Shown here: positions 25,091 through 34,372 of the stretch, piece after piece | How positions within the stretch are numbered: position 1 is the first letter of the stretch | Layout of the letters: each line of letters begins with the position of its first letter | Program-made: the position numbers and the translations under genes | NCBI RefSeq assembly: GCF_011751765.2 | Contig: NZ_CP061169.1 | Location: 2,294,001 to 2,358,000, forward strand | From: Paramicrobacterium chengjingii | GTDB taxonomy: Bacteria > Actinomycetota > Actinomycetes > Actinomycetales > Microbacteriaceae | Direction of reading: 5' to 3' | Length of the DNA stretch: 64,000 nucleotides | Notes under the pieces: generated by a model | What the model was told of the DNA's origin: nothing | The model's database searches: none | Seen by the model: the letters and a program-made list of their open reading frames with translations, nothing else

Positions 25091-27058
25091 ATGAACACGC
25101 AGATCGATAACCTGCTGCAGGAGAACCGCCGGTTCGCCCCGACCGAAGAGTTCGCCAAGAACTCGGTAGTCACCTCCTCACTGTATGAGGATGCCGCCGC
25201 TGACCGCCTCGAGTTCTGGGCGAAGCAGGCGCGTGATCTGGTCAGCTGGGAAACCCCGTTCACACGAACCCTCGACTGGTCGAACCCGCCATTCGCCAAG
25301 TGGTTTGACGACGGCACTCTCAACGTCGCCTACAACTGTCTCGACAGGCACGTCGAAGCGGGTCTTGGCGACCGAGTCGCCATCTACTGGGAGGGCGAGC
25401 CGGGAGACTCGAGAACGATCACCTACGCTGAGCTCACCGACGAGGTGAAGAGAACGGCGAACGTGCTCGCCGGCTTCGGCATCGGCAAGGGCGACCGCGT
25501 CGCCATCTATCTCCCGATGATTCCCGAGGCCGTCATCTCGATGCTCGCCGTCGCGCGCCTCGGTGCCATCCACTCGGTCGTCTTCGGCGGATACAGCTCT
25601 GACAGCCTGCGCTCGCGCATCGACGACGCCGAAGCGAAGGTAGTCATCACTGCAGACGGCGCCTGGCGCAAGGGCAAGGTCTCATCGCTCAAGCCCGCCG
25701 TCGACGCTGCACTCGCAGGCAAAGACGGCGACACGCAAGGCACTGTGGAGCACGTGCTCGTCGTCAAGCGTGGCGAAAACGAGGTGGACTGGAGCGAGGG
25801 GCGCGACATCTGGTGGCACGACGTCGTGCCGGCAGCATCCGCCGATCACACGCCGGAGGCGTTCGAGGCAGAGAACCCGCTCTTCATTCTGTACACCTCG
25901 GGAACAACGGGGAAGCCGAAGGGAATTCTGCACACCTCGGGCGGCTACCTGACGCAGGCGGCGTTCACGCACAAGAGCGTGTTCGATCTGCACGCCGACA
26001 CCGACGTGTTCTGGTGCACGGCAGACATCGGCTGGGTGACCGGCCACTCGTACGTTGTCTATGGTCCGCTCGCCAACGGCGCGACGCAGGTGATGTACGA
26101 GGGCACACCCGATTCTCCACACCCAGGCCGTTGGTGGGAGATCATTGAGAAGTACAAGGTGTCGATCTTCTACACGGCTCCAACGGCGATTCGCTCGTTT
26201 ATGAAGGTGGGCCGGCAGGTTCCTCAGGAGTTCGACCTCTCGTCGCTCCGCGTTCTCGGATCCGTGGGTGAACCCATCAACCCCGAGGCATGGATGTGGT
26301 ACCGCAAGGTCATTGGCGGTGACAAGACCCCCATCGTCGACACGTGGTGGCAGACAGAGACCGGCGCGATCATGGTCTCAGCGCTTCCGGGAGTCACCGA
26401 AACCAAGCCGGGCAGCGCCCAGGTTGCCATTCCCGGCATCTCTGTGAATGTGCTCGATGACAAGGGAAATGCTGTACCCAACGGCGGCGGCGGTCTGCTC
26501 GTCGTTGACGAGCCATGGCCGGCAATGCTGCGAGGCGTCTGGGGCGACCCTGAGCGCTATAAGGAGACCTACTGGGAGAAGTTCGGCGACAAGTACTTTG
26601 CCGGCGACGGTGCCCGACTCGACGAAGACGGCGACGTGTGGCTGCTCGGCCGTGTTGACGACGTCATGAACGTGTCAGGTCACCGAATCTCCACAGCCGA
26701 GGTTGAATCGGCGCTCGTCGCCAACGAAATGGTCGCTGAGTCGGCTGTCGTGGGGGCGAGTGACGAGACGACGGGGCAGGCCGTCGTGGCGTTCGTGATC
26801 ATCAAGCAGAGCCATCTTGATCAGGCCGAGAAGATTGCCGACATCACCAGTTCACTGCGCAGCTGGGTGGGACAGCAGATTGGCCCGATTGCGCGGCCGC
26901 GCGAGGTCTTCATTGTGAATGAGCTGCCCAAGACCCGGTCAGGCAAGATCATGCGGCGTCTGTTGCGTGACCTCGCCGAGGGTCGCGAGGTCGGCGATAC
27001 GTCGACGCTCGCCGACACCATGGTCATGAAGGTCATCACCGACCAAGTGCAGAAGTAA
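25091..27058 (+). CDS. acs: Acetyl-CoA synthetase (AMP-forming)
   Basis: This 655-residue cytosolic enzyme activates acetate with ATP and CoA to acetyl-CoA. It has the AMP-binding core motif [20 protein letters not shown] near residue 275, [32 protein letters not shown], and the acetylation-target C-terminal Lys in [15 protein letters not shown]. The frame is open upstream to 24725, but the family start and spacing favour ATG 25091 (MNTQIDNLL). A ribosome site AAGGAG lies 14 nt upstream. With pckG and a RamB-like regulator in the window, acetate use seems well equipped. Confidence 0.97.
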   Translation: MNTQIDNLLQENRRFAPTEEFAKNSVVTSSLYEDAAADRLEFWAKQARDLVSWETPFTRTLDWSNPPFAKWFDDGTLNVAYNCLDRHVEAGLGDRVAIYWEGEPGDSRTITYAELTDEVKRTANVLAGFGIGKGDRVAIYLPMIPEAVISMLAVARLGAIHSVVFGGYSSDSLRSRIDDAEAKVVITADGAWRKGKVSSLKPAVDAALAGKDGDTQGTVEHVLVVKRGENEVDWSEGRDIWWHDVVPAASADHTPEAFEAENPLFILYTSGTTGKPKGILHTSGGYLTQAAFTHKSVFDLHADTDVFWCTADIGWVTGHSYVVYGPLANGATQVMYEGTPDSPHPGRWWEIIEKYKVSIFYTAPTAIRSFMKVGRQVPQEFDLSSLRVLGSVGEPINPEAWMWYRKVIGGDKTPIVDTWWQTETGAIMVSALPGVTETKPGSAQVAIPGISVNVLDDKGNAVPNGGGGLLVVDEPWPAMLRGVWGDPERYKETYWEKFGDKYFAGDGARLDEDGDVWLLGRVDDVMNVSGHRISTAEVESALVANEMVAESAVVGASDETTGQAVVAFVIIKQSHLDQAEKIADITSSLRSWVGQQIGPIARPREVFIVNELPKTRSGKIMRRLLRDLAEGREVGDTSTLADTMVMKVITDQVQK

Positions 27059-27060
27059 CC

Positions 27061-27115
27061 CACGAAAACATCGGATGCCGCGGGGCAGCGCCCCGCGGCA
27101 TCCGATGTTTTCGTG
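27061..27115. terminator. Perfect 26-bp stem terminator after acs
   Basis: The arms 27061-27086 and 27090-27115 are perfect complements around a 3-nt loop. The stem base is A/T-rich (AAAA/TTTT), so both strands leave with a short U run. It starts 3 nt after the acs stop and faces the convergent gene at 27174. Confidence 0.9.
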
Positions 27116-27173
27116 CGCGTCGAGCACCGCGCCGCTGCGAAGGGAAGACCTCACGACGCGGTCGGCGGCTCCC

Positions 27174-28001
27174 CTACGCGGCCGCAGACTCCAGGTGCAG
27201 GCCCTGTGCGATTGCGCGCAGAATCTGCGCCTCCACCTCGTGCCACAGATCCACGACGTCCCAGTAGGTGAAGCGAAGCACCGTGTAGCCCAGAAGCTGC
27301 AACTCGGCGTCGTGCCGCGCATCGATCTGCTTCTGCTCACGAGAGAGATGCTCGGCGCCGTCGAACTGCAGCACAAGACGGTCCCCGACCAACCCGTCAA
27401 CGCGGTGGCCGGCGATCTTCACCTGCTGCGCCATCGCGATGCCGTGAGCCGCGAGGCGGATGCGTGGAATCGTCTCGATTCCGGAGTCGGAGAGCTCGCT
27501 GACGGCAGCGGCGACGCGTTTAAAAGCGGAAGACCTCGTCTGCACACGTCTCAGCTCTGCGCGTTGCACGAAGCCAGAGCGAACGGCAGAGTCCGCGAGA
27601 GCCACTGCCGATTCGAAAGCTACGCATTGGGAAGCATTGACAATCATGTTGACGATCGGGTCGATGAGCGTGCGCGTCGAACGAGGCACGGGAACCGCTC
27701 CGTAGTGCACTCGAACCTTGTTGCGGTCGAGAGTGATCCCCGCCGAACTGTGAACCGCGATATGACACCGCGCATCGTCATCACGCACCCACAGTCCGAG
27801 GTGTTGTGCGGCCGTGACACAGGTGAGTTGGCCGCCGGCGAAGGCCGCCCACTTCTCGGGCACACTGCACGCCGACGTATATAACCAGTTGCGTGCTGCA
27901 CAACGCACGAATCCGGTGCGCACGGCGGCTCGGATCACGTTCTTCGTAAAACCGGCTTCGTACAGTGTGAGCCGATGGCAAATACCTCCTTCTCGACTCA
28001 C
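27174..28001 (-). CDS. DUF559/Vsr-like domain protein
   Basis: This 275-residue protein has an N-terminal helix-turn-helix-like region and a C-terminal Vsr-like nuclease fold. The latter region has the spacing seen in DUF559 proteins: GHRVDGLVGDRLVLQFDGAEHL, then ARHDAELQLLGYTVLRFTYWDVV. The usual acidic catalytic Glu of the family appears as Gln (LQFDG), so catalysis is doubtful. The GTG start at 28001 has no good ribosome site. Its layout resembles the accessory gene at 16650 and the fragment near 44.2 kb, suggesting a spreading family of accessory genes. Confidence 0.65.
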   Translation of the reverse strand: MSREGGICHRLTLYEAGFTKNVIRAAVRTGFVRCAARNWLYTSACSVPEKWAAFAGGQLTCVTAAQHLGLWVRDDDARCHIAVHSSAGITLDRNKVRVHYGAVPVPRSTRTLIDPIVNMIVNASQCVAFESAVALADSAVRSGFVQRAELRRVQTRSSAFKRVAAAVSELSDSGIETIPRIRLAAHGIAMAQQVKIAGHRVDGLVGDRLVLQFDGAEHLSREQKQIDARHDAELQLLGYTVLRFTYWDVVDLWHEVEAQILRAIAQGLHLESAAA

Positions 28002-28170
28002 GTGGTCGCAGACATCTGCTGGTCACATATCGGCATCATGCTCGGTTCGGTCCTCTCAGCGCTGTGCTCCCGCCTTCGTTGTGCATTACGGCCACGGTCG
28101 AACTCCTGTGGACGAAAGACAGCGCCGCCAGCCCGACCTCACCCGGGCCCCACGTTTCACACAGCGCACA

Positions 28171-28254
28171 GTGCCGGGAGGAGGGTACTGTGCCCGCACG
28201 AGGGTGATTGAGGAAAAACGTCCTCGTGCCAGCACTCTGTCCTCCTCCCGGCAC
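28171..28254. repeat. Nested inverted repeats
   Basis: The outer arms at 28171-28184 and 28241-28254 are perfect 14-nt complements (GTGCCGGGAGGAGG). Inside them is a second perfect pair at 28196-28203 and 28222-28229 (GCACGAGG). The element is about 84 bp, lies in a 287-bp gap between two minus-strand genes and is not part of any reading frame I support. Confidence 0.7.
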
Positions 28255-28288
28255 AGCACGCCCTTGAGACGCCGCGACCCCACGACAC

Positions 28289-28759
28289 TCAGAACGGGCC
28301 GAGCACCGTGTGCGGAACACCATCGAGCGCGAGGGTGTCGAGCACGGTGAGCAACTGCCGTTCTTCGTAGCGGAAGTGGCTCTCCATGATCGCGGCGATG
28401 CCCTCTATGTGGCGGCTCAGTTCAGCGGGGCTCGCCGATCTCTCGACAGCATCCGTCAATCCGGCCATCAGGTGGGCGATCATCGAGTGATCCTGCTCGA
28501 GCCTGCGCAGCGTGTCACGCAGTTCCGGATGCTCCGCGGCAATCGTCGGGAACAGTTCCCGATCTTCGGCCTCGTGGTGCCCCGTGAGCGCCACGCAGAA
28601 TCCGTGGCAGAACAGCAGCAGATCTCGGGCTGCTGGTTCCGTTTGCTCCGCGTCATCGAGCGACTCGCTTGTCACTCGCAGCGCCTTGCGCAACCGTTCA
28701 TGCACAGAACGCAGCTCGTGGCTCCAGGCGACGAACCTGGCTTTCTCGCCCTCAGTCAC
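28289..28759 (-). CDS. Hemerythrin-like domain protein
   Basis: This 156-residue all-helical protein carries the hemerythrin cation-binding pattern: an early W-S-H, HGFCVALTGHHEAEDRELFP in the middle, EQDHSMIAHL, and HFRYEERQL near the end. These His/Glu residues would bind a di-iron centre. Such proteins sense or store oxygen or scavenge reactive nitrogen. The GTG start (GTGACTGAG at 28759) has no obvious ribosome site. It is transcribed alone on the minus strand. Confidence 0.85.
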   Translation of the reverse strand: MTEGEKARFVAWSHELRSVHERLRKALRVTSESLDDAEQTEPAARDLLLFCHGFCVALTGHHEAEDRELFPTIAAEHPELRDTLRRLEQDHSMIAHLMAGLTDAVERSASPAELSRHIEGIAAIMESHFRYEERQLLTVLDTLALDGVPHTVLGPF

Positions 28760-28931
28760 GTGAGGGCGAAGAGAACGATGAAAACATCATGATCCTTCGG
28801 AATTCGGCGCCTCCATGCCTGACACTTCTTCTGCCACCGGCACGCGACGCTGTACCCCAGCATAGCGAATCGGACTCTCGAGACGTGGAGAGCCTTCGCG
28901 GCGCACCACGGAGTGGGATGATGGGCGAACG

Positions 28932-30086
28932 ATGCTCACCAGCCGAAACCTCCGTCCCGTCGCCCTGACGGCACTTGCTCTGCTTTGCCTCACCGGGTGC
29001 GCCGCTGGCGTAACCTCAGACTCCACAGGTGCGCCCACACGCACAGTTCCCACGACGGCGATGCCAACGGCCACCCCGGAGGACCCGGTGGCGGCGATGA
29101 CGCTCGAGCAGAAGGTGGCCCAGCTGTTCATGGTGGGCACTCCCGTTGACAGCATCAGCGACACGACGCTCGCCGCCGTCACCGAAGACGGTGTGGGCGG
29201 CCTCTTTCTGCACGGCCGTTCCACCGCTGGCGTCGATGCGACGGCGCAACTCGTCAGCCAGTTCACCGACGGCTCGGCGTCGTCGCTGCCGCTCTGGGTG
29301 GCGACGGATCAGGAGGGCGGCACCGTGCAGGTGCTCCGCGGACCCGGTTTCGACGACATTCCCTCCGCGCTTGATCAGGGCGCCATGGGCACGGATGATC
29401 TGCAGGCCTCGGCAGCCACGTGGGGCACTCAGCTCGCACAGGCGGGCATCACCATGAACCTTGCCCCGGTCGCCGACATCGTTCCCCCGCAGGGTGCGAA
29501 GCAGAACCCGCCCATCGGAGCTCTCGACCGCCAGTTCGGCGGCGATGAGGCGTCGGTTGCGGCGTGCACCTCTGCCTTTGCCGCGGGTATGAGGGATGCC
29601 GGTGTGATGCCGACCGTCAAGCACTTTCCGGGGCTCGGCTATGTGACAGACAACACTGATTTCTCGTCCGGGGTCGTCGACACTGTTGTGACGGCAGACG
29701 GGCCGGACGTCGGTGTGTATCGCACGCTTCTCGACGAGGGCGCTGCCGTCGTCATGATGTCAACGGCGATCTACAAGAACATCGATCCCTCTGTGCCCGC
29801 TGCATTTTCGTCGACCGTCATCTCTATATTGAGAGATGACCTGGCATTCGACGGCGTCGTCACCACGGACGACCTCAGCGCGGCGGCCCAAGTTTCTTCA
29901 TGGTCGCCAGCTGAGCGTGCGACCATGGCGATCGATGCTGGAGTCGACCTTCTACTCGTCTCCAGCGATCCGTCTGTCTACCCGGAGATGCGCGACGCGG
30001 TGCTGCAGCGAGCACACGACGACCCTGCGTTTGTGACAAAGATCGACGATGCCGTGCACCGCATCGCTCAAGCAAAGGAAGTGTAG
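28932..30086 (+). CDS. Glycoside hydrolase family 3 lipoprotein (NagZ/LpqI-like beta-N-acetylhexosaminidase)
   Basis: This 384-residue lipoprotein has signal peptide PVALTALALLCLTGC with the lipobox Cys at residue 20, then a Thr/Pro linker. The GH3 TIM barrel begins near residue 60 (MTLEQKVAQLFMVGTP) with LWVATDQEGGTVQVLRGPGF, the signature KHFPGLGYVTDNT and the catalytic nucleophile Asp in VVTTDDLSAAA. The family cleaves GlcNAc-containing muropeptides, so this is probably a cell-wall recycling enzyme. Confidence 0.9.
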   Translation: MLTSRNLRPVALTALALLCLTGCAAGVTSDSTGAPTRTVPTTAMPTATPEDPVAAMTLEQKVAQLFMVGTPVDSISDTTLAAVTEDGVGGLFLHGRSTAGVDATAQLVSQFTDGSASSLPLWVATDQEGGTVQVLRGPGFDDIPSALDQGAMGTDDLQASAATWGTQLAQAGITMNLAPVADIVPPQGAKQNPPIGALDRQFGGDEASVAACTSAFAAGMRDAGVMPTVKHFPGLGYVTDNTDFSSGVVDTVVTADGPDVGVYRTLLDEGAAVVMMSTAIYKNIDPSVPAAFSSTVISILRDDLAFDGVVTTDDLSAAAQVSSWSPAERATMAIDAGVDLLLVSSDPSVYPEMRDAVLQRAHDDPAFVTKIDDAVHRIAQAKEV

Positions 30087-30104
30087 CCCGGCTCCCGGCC
30101 AGCT

Positions 30105-30575
30105 CTACGCGTAGGCGAGAACCAACTCCACCTCGACGGGCGAGTCGAGGGGAAGCACGGCGACACCGACGGCAGAGCGAGCGTGAATGCCAGCATCCCC
30201 GAAGACCTCACCGAGCAGCTCGCTTGCACCATTGATCACGCTGGGCTGTGCGGTGAATGACGGGTCGGAGGCGACAAAGCCCACAACCTTCACGATGCGT
30301 GTCACTCGATCAAGCGACCCGATCACGCTCTCGGCAGCCGCAAGTGCGTTTAGGGCACTCTGCCGCGCGTATTCCTTGGCATCGGATGCCGGAACGAGCC
30401 CGTGCCCGTCTCCGACCTTTCCTGTCGCCGGAAGCACACCGCCCACAAACGGAAGCTGACCCGACGTGTACAGCACGCCATCGTTCTCGACGGCCGGAAC
30501 ATAGGCCGCAACAGGAGCGGCAACAGGCGGCAGTTCGAGGCCGAGTTCAGCGAGGCGATCCACGATCCGGCCCAT
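30105..30575 (-). CDS. RidA family protein
   Basis: This 156-residue protein of the YjgF/YER057c/UK114 fold deaminates reactive enamine/imine intermediates in related species. Features are the N-terminal YTSGQLPFVGGVL, a central RQSALNALAAAESVIGSLDRVTRIVKVVGFV, and the C-terminal PLDSPVEVELVLAY. The usual arginine near the C-terminus for imine binding is replaced in VGVAVLPLDSPVEVE, so it belongs to a broader subgroup. It overlaps the DUF4177 gene (TGATG) and follows it in one unit. Confidence 0.88.
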   Translation of the reverse strand: MGRIVDRLAELGLELPPVAAPVAAYVPAVENDGVLYTSGQLPFVGGVLPATGKVGDGHGLVPASDAKEYARQSALNALAAAESVIGSLDRVTRIVKVVGFVASDPSFTAQPSVINGASELLGEVFGDAGIHARSAVGVAVLPLDSPVEVELVLAYA

Positions 30576-30733
30576 CAGGCGCCCTCAACTTCACGCTTGA
30601 GGTAGGCGACGAGCCCGCCCTCTGGTCCCGTCACAACCTGTACGAGTTCCCACCCTTCGCTGCCCCAGTTGTTGAGAATTGCCGACGTGTTGTGCACGAT
30701 CAGCGGCGTGGTCAGGTACTCCCACTTGGTCAT
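30575..30733 (-). CDS. DUF4177 small protein
   Basis: This 52-residue protein matches the DUF4177 pattern WEYLTTPLIV...LNNWGSEGWELVQVV. The ATG at 30733 lies behind AAGGAG with a 4-nt gap, which is better than the upstream extension to 30769. It is coupled to ridA through a TGATG overlap. No function is known for the family. Confidence 0.82.
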   Translation of the reverse strand: MTKWEYLTTPLIVHNTSAILNNWGSEGWELVQVVTGPEGGLVAYLKREVEGA

Positions 30734-30779
30734 GTGGCTCCTTCGTTTGGTGCTGAAATTCTCAGACAACGATCCGGTT

Positions 30780-30805
30780 AAATACGCACGTGCGTAGGCG
30801 TATTT
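30780..30805. promoter_or_regulatory. Nested palindrome in the DUF4177/ponA divergent region
   Basis: The half-sites AAATACGC (30780-30787) and GCGTATTT (30798-30805) are complementary. A second perfect 14-bp palindrome TACGCACGTGCGTA lies at 30783-30796 within it. This could be an operator for the divergent ridA unit and the PBP gene. No regulator gene is nearby. Confidence 0.5.
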
Positions 30806-30832
30806 TCAGAATCGTCACTTAGCATCAATCCT

Positions 30833-33394
30833 ATGCCTGAACAGAAACGAACGGCTAGAGGCGTGGTCGGAGGCCTTCTCGGCTTCATCGGTCTCAGCGC
30901 CGCAGCCGGAGTTCTCGTCACTGCCACTGTCACTCCCGCGCTTGCCGTCACCGGCATCACGGCAAACAGTGCAATTGGCGTCTTCGATGACCTTCCCGAG
31001 TACCTCGAGATCACTCCTCTCATGGAGAAGTCGAATATCTATGCCAAGGACGGCGATAAGAACGTACTGCTCGCGAGCTTCTACGAACAGAACCGTGTCG
31101 AGGTTCAGTGGGACGAGATTTCGCAGTATCTGAAGGATGCCGCTGTCGCGACGGAAGACAACCGGTATTACGAGCATGGTGGCATCGACCTCACGGGTAC
31201 TCTGCGCGCCGTCGTATCGAACCAGTTGGGCGAAGACACTCAGGGTGGTTCGTCGATCACGCAGCAGTACGTGAAGAACGTGCGTATTCAGAAGTGTGAG
31301 AGCGACACCGACAACAAAGAAGACTTGACAAAGTGCTACGACGAGGTGGCGGGCGTGCACTACTCCCGCAAGCTCAAAGAGATGCGCTACGCGATCGGCC
31401 TCGAGAAGGAATACTCGAAAGACGAGATTCTGCGTGGCTACCTCAACATCTCCGGTTTCGGCGGTGTGATCTACGGCGTTGAGTCGGCGGCGAACTACTA
31501 CTTCGGAACGAGCGCCAAAGACGTGACGCTGGCTCAGGCAGCCACGATCATGGGCATCGTCAACAACCCGAACCTCCTTCGCATTGACCACCCAGACAAC
31601 GAGGCCAACGGCGAAGAAAACGGGTACGCGCTCACAAAGAAGCGACGCGATGTGGTGCTCGTGGCCATGAAGCACTACGGCAAGATCACCGATGAGCAGT
31701 ACAAAGAAGCGATCAATACCGAGATCACACCGAACATCACGTCGCCAAAGGGCGGCTGTGCGAACGCGGGCGCAAACGCGTATTTCTGCGATTACGTCAC
31801 GAAAGTGATCGCCAACAACGAGGCATTCGGTGACACACAGGCCGAACGCGTCTCAACGCTCAAGCGCGGTGGACTCGACATCTACACGAGCCTTGATCTG
31901 CGTCTGCAGAACACCGAGGGCAATGCCCTTCACGCCGCCGTTCCCTCTACTGAGGAGGGCATGAAGCTCGGGGGCACGGCAACGTCCATCGAGCCGGGCA
32001 CGGGCCGCATTCTCGCAATGGTGCAGAATACCGCCTATTCGAACAGCAAAGACAAGGGTGCGGGCTACACGGCGGTGAACTACAACACCGACAAGGCCTA
32101 TGGCGGGTCAAGCGGCTTCCAGCCCGGATCGACGTGGAAGACCATGGTGCTGGTCGAGTGGCTCCTCCAAGGGCATTCGATCAACGAAATCGTCAATGCC
32201 ACGAAACGTGACTTCCATTACCAAACCTGCGAGGGTCCAGCCAACTGGGCTCCGGGCCCGAAGAACTCCGGTGACGGCGGCGGCAGCCCCGGCGGAATGT
32301 TCTCTGTGCAGAAGGGCATCACACAGTCGATCAACACTGTGCTCGCCGCGATGGGCGAGAAGCTCGACCTGTGCGATATCGCCAACACCGCGGAATCGCT
32401 TGGAGCACACAGTGCCAGCGGTGCTGATCTGACCCACTACCCGACGACGCTGATCGGAACGTCGGAAGACACCATTGCACCGCTCTCGATGGCGAACGCC
32501 TACGCGACGCTCGCAGCAGGCGGCATGCACTGCGAGCCTCGCGCGATCGACAAGATCGTGAAGGCTGACGGCTCCGAGATGGAGGTTCCGGGAACGTCGT
32601 GTGACCAGGCCATCCCCGAGAACGTCGCGGCCACCGCCGTGCAGGCGCTCACGCAGGTGATGACGCAGGGTACCGGACGTGGGGGCAACCCCTACGCTGG
32701 GCCGATCTTCGGTAAGACGGGTACGACCGACGCCTACAAGGACACCTGGCTCGTCACCTCCTCAACGAAGGTTGCCAACGCCGTGTGGGTGGGGAATCTG
32801 AACAGCTCGAACTTCACGCCGATGAACCACAAGTGGATCAACGGACAGCTTGGCAGCCAGATTAAGTTCGGTCTCACCCAGACCATCGCGTCGAAGACAT
32901 TCGAGCTCTATGGCGGCGATCCGTTCCCTGAGGCAGACAAGAACCTCACCCGCCGCATTCTCAAGGATGTTCCGGACGTCGTCGGCCAGTCTGTTGAGGA
33001 CGCGACAAGCTCGCTCGACGACGCCGGATTCAGCGTCTCGGTATCTGAAGATCAGGTCGACTCGACAGTCGAAGCGGGCAAGGTGGCGAGCACAGACCCG
33101 GCAGGGGGCGCGCGCGTCAACAGCGGCTCGACGATCACGATCTACGTGAGCAACGGCGAGGGCAAGGAAGTGCCAGACGTCGTTGGTGAGAAGTACAACT
33201 CGGCGAAGAAATCACTTGAGGGCGAAGGCTTCAAAGTGAAGAAGGCCGGTTCCTGTGAGCCAGGAGGCGACAAAGACACCGTTGCCTCGCAGGACCCCGG
33301 CGCCGGTGAGACCGGCGGAGACGGCTCGACAGTGACCTTAACGCTCTACTGCGGAGATAAAGGTGACAACGGCAAGGGCGACGGCGATGACTGA
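30833..33394 (+). CDS. ponA: Bifunctional penicillin-binding protein with PASTA domains
   Basis: This 853-residue class A PBP polymerises glycan strands and cross-links peptides. One N-terminal transmembrane anchor (residues 12-35) is followed by a GT51 transglycosylase with ATEDNRYYEHGGID and GGSSITQQYVKN. The transpeptidase carries STWK (SxxK), SINT (SxN) and KTGTT. The C-terminus has two PASTA repeats (VPDVVGQSVEDA and VPDVVGEKYNSA). The arrangement is that of PonA in actinobacteria. It is followed 2 nt later by a metallophosphoesterase gene. Confidence 0.95.
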   Translation: MPEQKRTARGVVGGLLGFIGLSAAAGVLVTATVTPALAVTGITANSAIGVFDDLPEYLEITPLMEKSNIYAKDGDKNVLLASFYEQNRVEVQWDEISQYLKDAAVATEDNRYYEHGGIDLTGTLRAVVSNQLGEDTQGGSSITQQYVKNVRIQKCESDTDNKEDLTKCYDEVAGVHYSRKLKEMRYAIGLEKEYSKDEILRGYLNISGFGGVIYGVESAANYYFGTSAKDVTLAQAATIMGIVNNPNLLRIDHPDNEANGEENGYALTKKRRDVVLVAMKHYGKITDEQYKEAINTEITPNITSPKGGCANAGANAYFCDYVTKVIANNEAFGDTQAERVSTLKRGGLDIYTSLDLRLQNTEGNALHAAVPSTEEGMKLGGTATSIEPGTGRILAMVQNTAYSNSKDKGAGYTAVNYNTDKAYGGSSGFQPGSTWKTMVLVEWLLQGHSINEIVNATKRDFHYQTCEGPANWAPGPKNSGDGGGSPGGMFSVQKGITQSINTVLAAMGEKLDLCDIANTAESLGAHSASGADLTHYPTTLIGTSEDTIAPLSMANAYATLAAGGMHCEPRAIDKIVKADGSEMEVPGTSCDQAIPENVAATAVQALTQVMTQGTGRGGNPYAGPIFGKTGTTDAYKDTWLVTSSTKVANAVWVGNLNSSNFTPMNHKWINGQLGSQIKFGLTQTIASKTFELYGGDPFPEADKNLTRRILKDVPDVVGQSVEDATSSLDDAGFSVSVSEDQVDSTVEAGKVASTDPAGGARVNSGSTITIYVSNGEGKEVPDVVGEKYNSAKKSLEGEGFKVKKAGSCEPGGDKDTVASQDPGAGETGGDGSTVTLTLYCGDKGDNGKGDGDD

Positions 33395-33396
33395 GC

Positions 33397-34359
33397 ATGA
33401 GTAGGCGTTCGGTCGGCCTACTCAGCGGCCTGCTTGGCACGGCAGCGGCTCTCGGCGCGGGAGCATTCGCCTGGGGCTCGCTGATCGAGCGCCGCCTGTT
33501 CACGTTGCGCGCAGAGACCGTGCCTGTGCTTCCTCCGGGAGCCGAGACGATTCGCGTGCTGCATATATCCGACCTGCACATGGCCCCATGGCAGCGTGAC
33601 AAGCAGCGTTGGGTCGCCGAGCTCGTCGCGCTGAAGCCGGACCTCATCGTGCTGACGGGGGACAATCTCGGCCATGAGGACGGCCTGATCGGCATCCGTC
33701 GAGCCTTTGACACGTTCCGTGGCATCCCCGGGGTGCAGGTGCACGGCTCAAACGACTATTACGGTCCGATGCGCAAAAACTGGCTTCGGTACTTTGAACG
33801 GCACAGCGGCGGTATTCCGCCGCGCTCCCCCAACCTCGACACGGAAGCCATGGATCGGTTCTTCACCGAAACGCTCCGCTGGAAAGACCTCAACAACGCG
33901 GTGACCAGCCTGGAGGTGAAGGGCACAACGCTCGACTTCTTCGGTGTCGATGACCCTCATATTCACCGCGACCGTCTCGACGTGCTCACGGGACTCATAG
34001 ATGATCTGCGCGACGATCAAACCTCTGACGACGGCAGCGACGTCTCGCGCCATGTGACATTGGGAGTCGCTCATGCGCCGTACCAGCGTGTGCTGAACGC
34101 GTTTGTGACGCACGGTGCGCAGATGATCTTCGCCGGGCATACGCACGGCGGTCAGGTCTGCGTTCCGGGCTACGGCGCTCTGGTCACCAATTGCGACATC
34201 CCTCGCAAGAAGGTGAAGGGGCTCTCGGTGTGGACGCACGCGCTGCGGTCGTCATTCCTGAACGTCTCAGCAGGCCTCGGAACCTCGATTTACGCACCGG
34301 TACGCTTCGCGTGCCGCCCCGAAGCCACGCTCGTCAAGCTCGTCGCCGCCCAGGTCTAA
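33397..34359 (+). CDS. Calcineurin-like metallophosphoesterase, membrane anchored
   Basis: This 320-residue protein has an N-terminal hydrophobic segment (LLSGLLGTAAALGAGAFAWG) and then the catalytic domain with the five metal-binding blocks: HISDLHM, LIVLTGDN, GSNDYYG (in place of the usual GNHD), a late HAPY, and FAGHTHGGQV. The His in the third block is missing (GSND instead of GNHD), as in the YkuE/PA-type subfamily near PonA. Located 2 nt after ponA, it is probably translationally linked and acts at the cell surface. Confidence 0.88.
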   Translation: MSRRSVGLLSGLLGTAAALGAGAFAWGSLIERRLFTLRAETVPVLPPGAETIRVLHISDLHMAPWQRDKQRWVAELVALKPDLIVLTGDNLGHEDGLIGIRRAFDTFRGIPGVQVHGSNDYYGPMRKNWLRYFERHSGGIPPRSPNLDTEAMDRFFTETLRWKDLNNAVTSLEVKGTTLDFFGVDDPHIHRDRLDVLTGLIDDLRDDQTSDDGSDVSRHVTLGVAHAPYQRVLNAFVTHGAQMIFAGHTHGGQVCVPGYGALVTNCDIPRKKVKGLSVWTHALRSSFLNVSAGLGTSIYAPVRFACRPEATLVKLVAAQV

Positions 34360-34372
34360 CCCTGGCTGGCCG

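Noticed and set aside
27061..27115. Perfect 26-bp inverted repeat as a mobile element end
   Set aside because: It lies 3 nt after acs with A/T-rich base pairs, faces a convergent gene and has no partner repeat, so a bidirectional terminator is simpler.
33397..34359. Broken active site in the metallophosphoesterase
   Set aside because: GSND in place of GNHD is unusual but the other metal ligands are intact, and the change occurs in the subgroup found next to ponA, so I did not call it a pseudogene.
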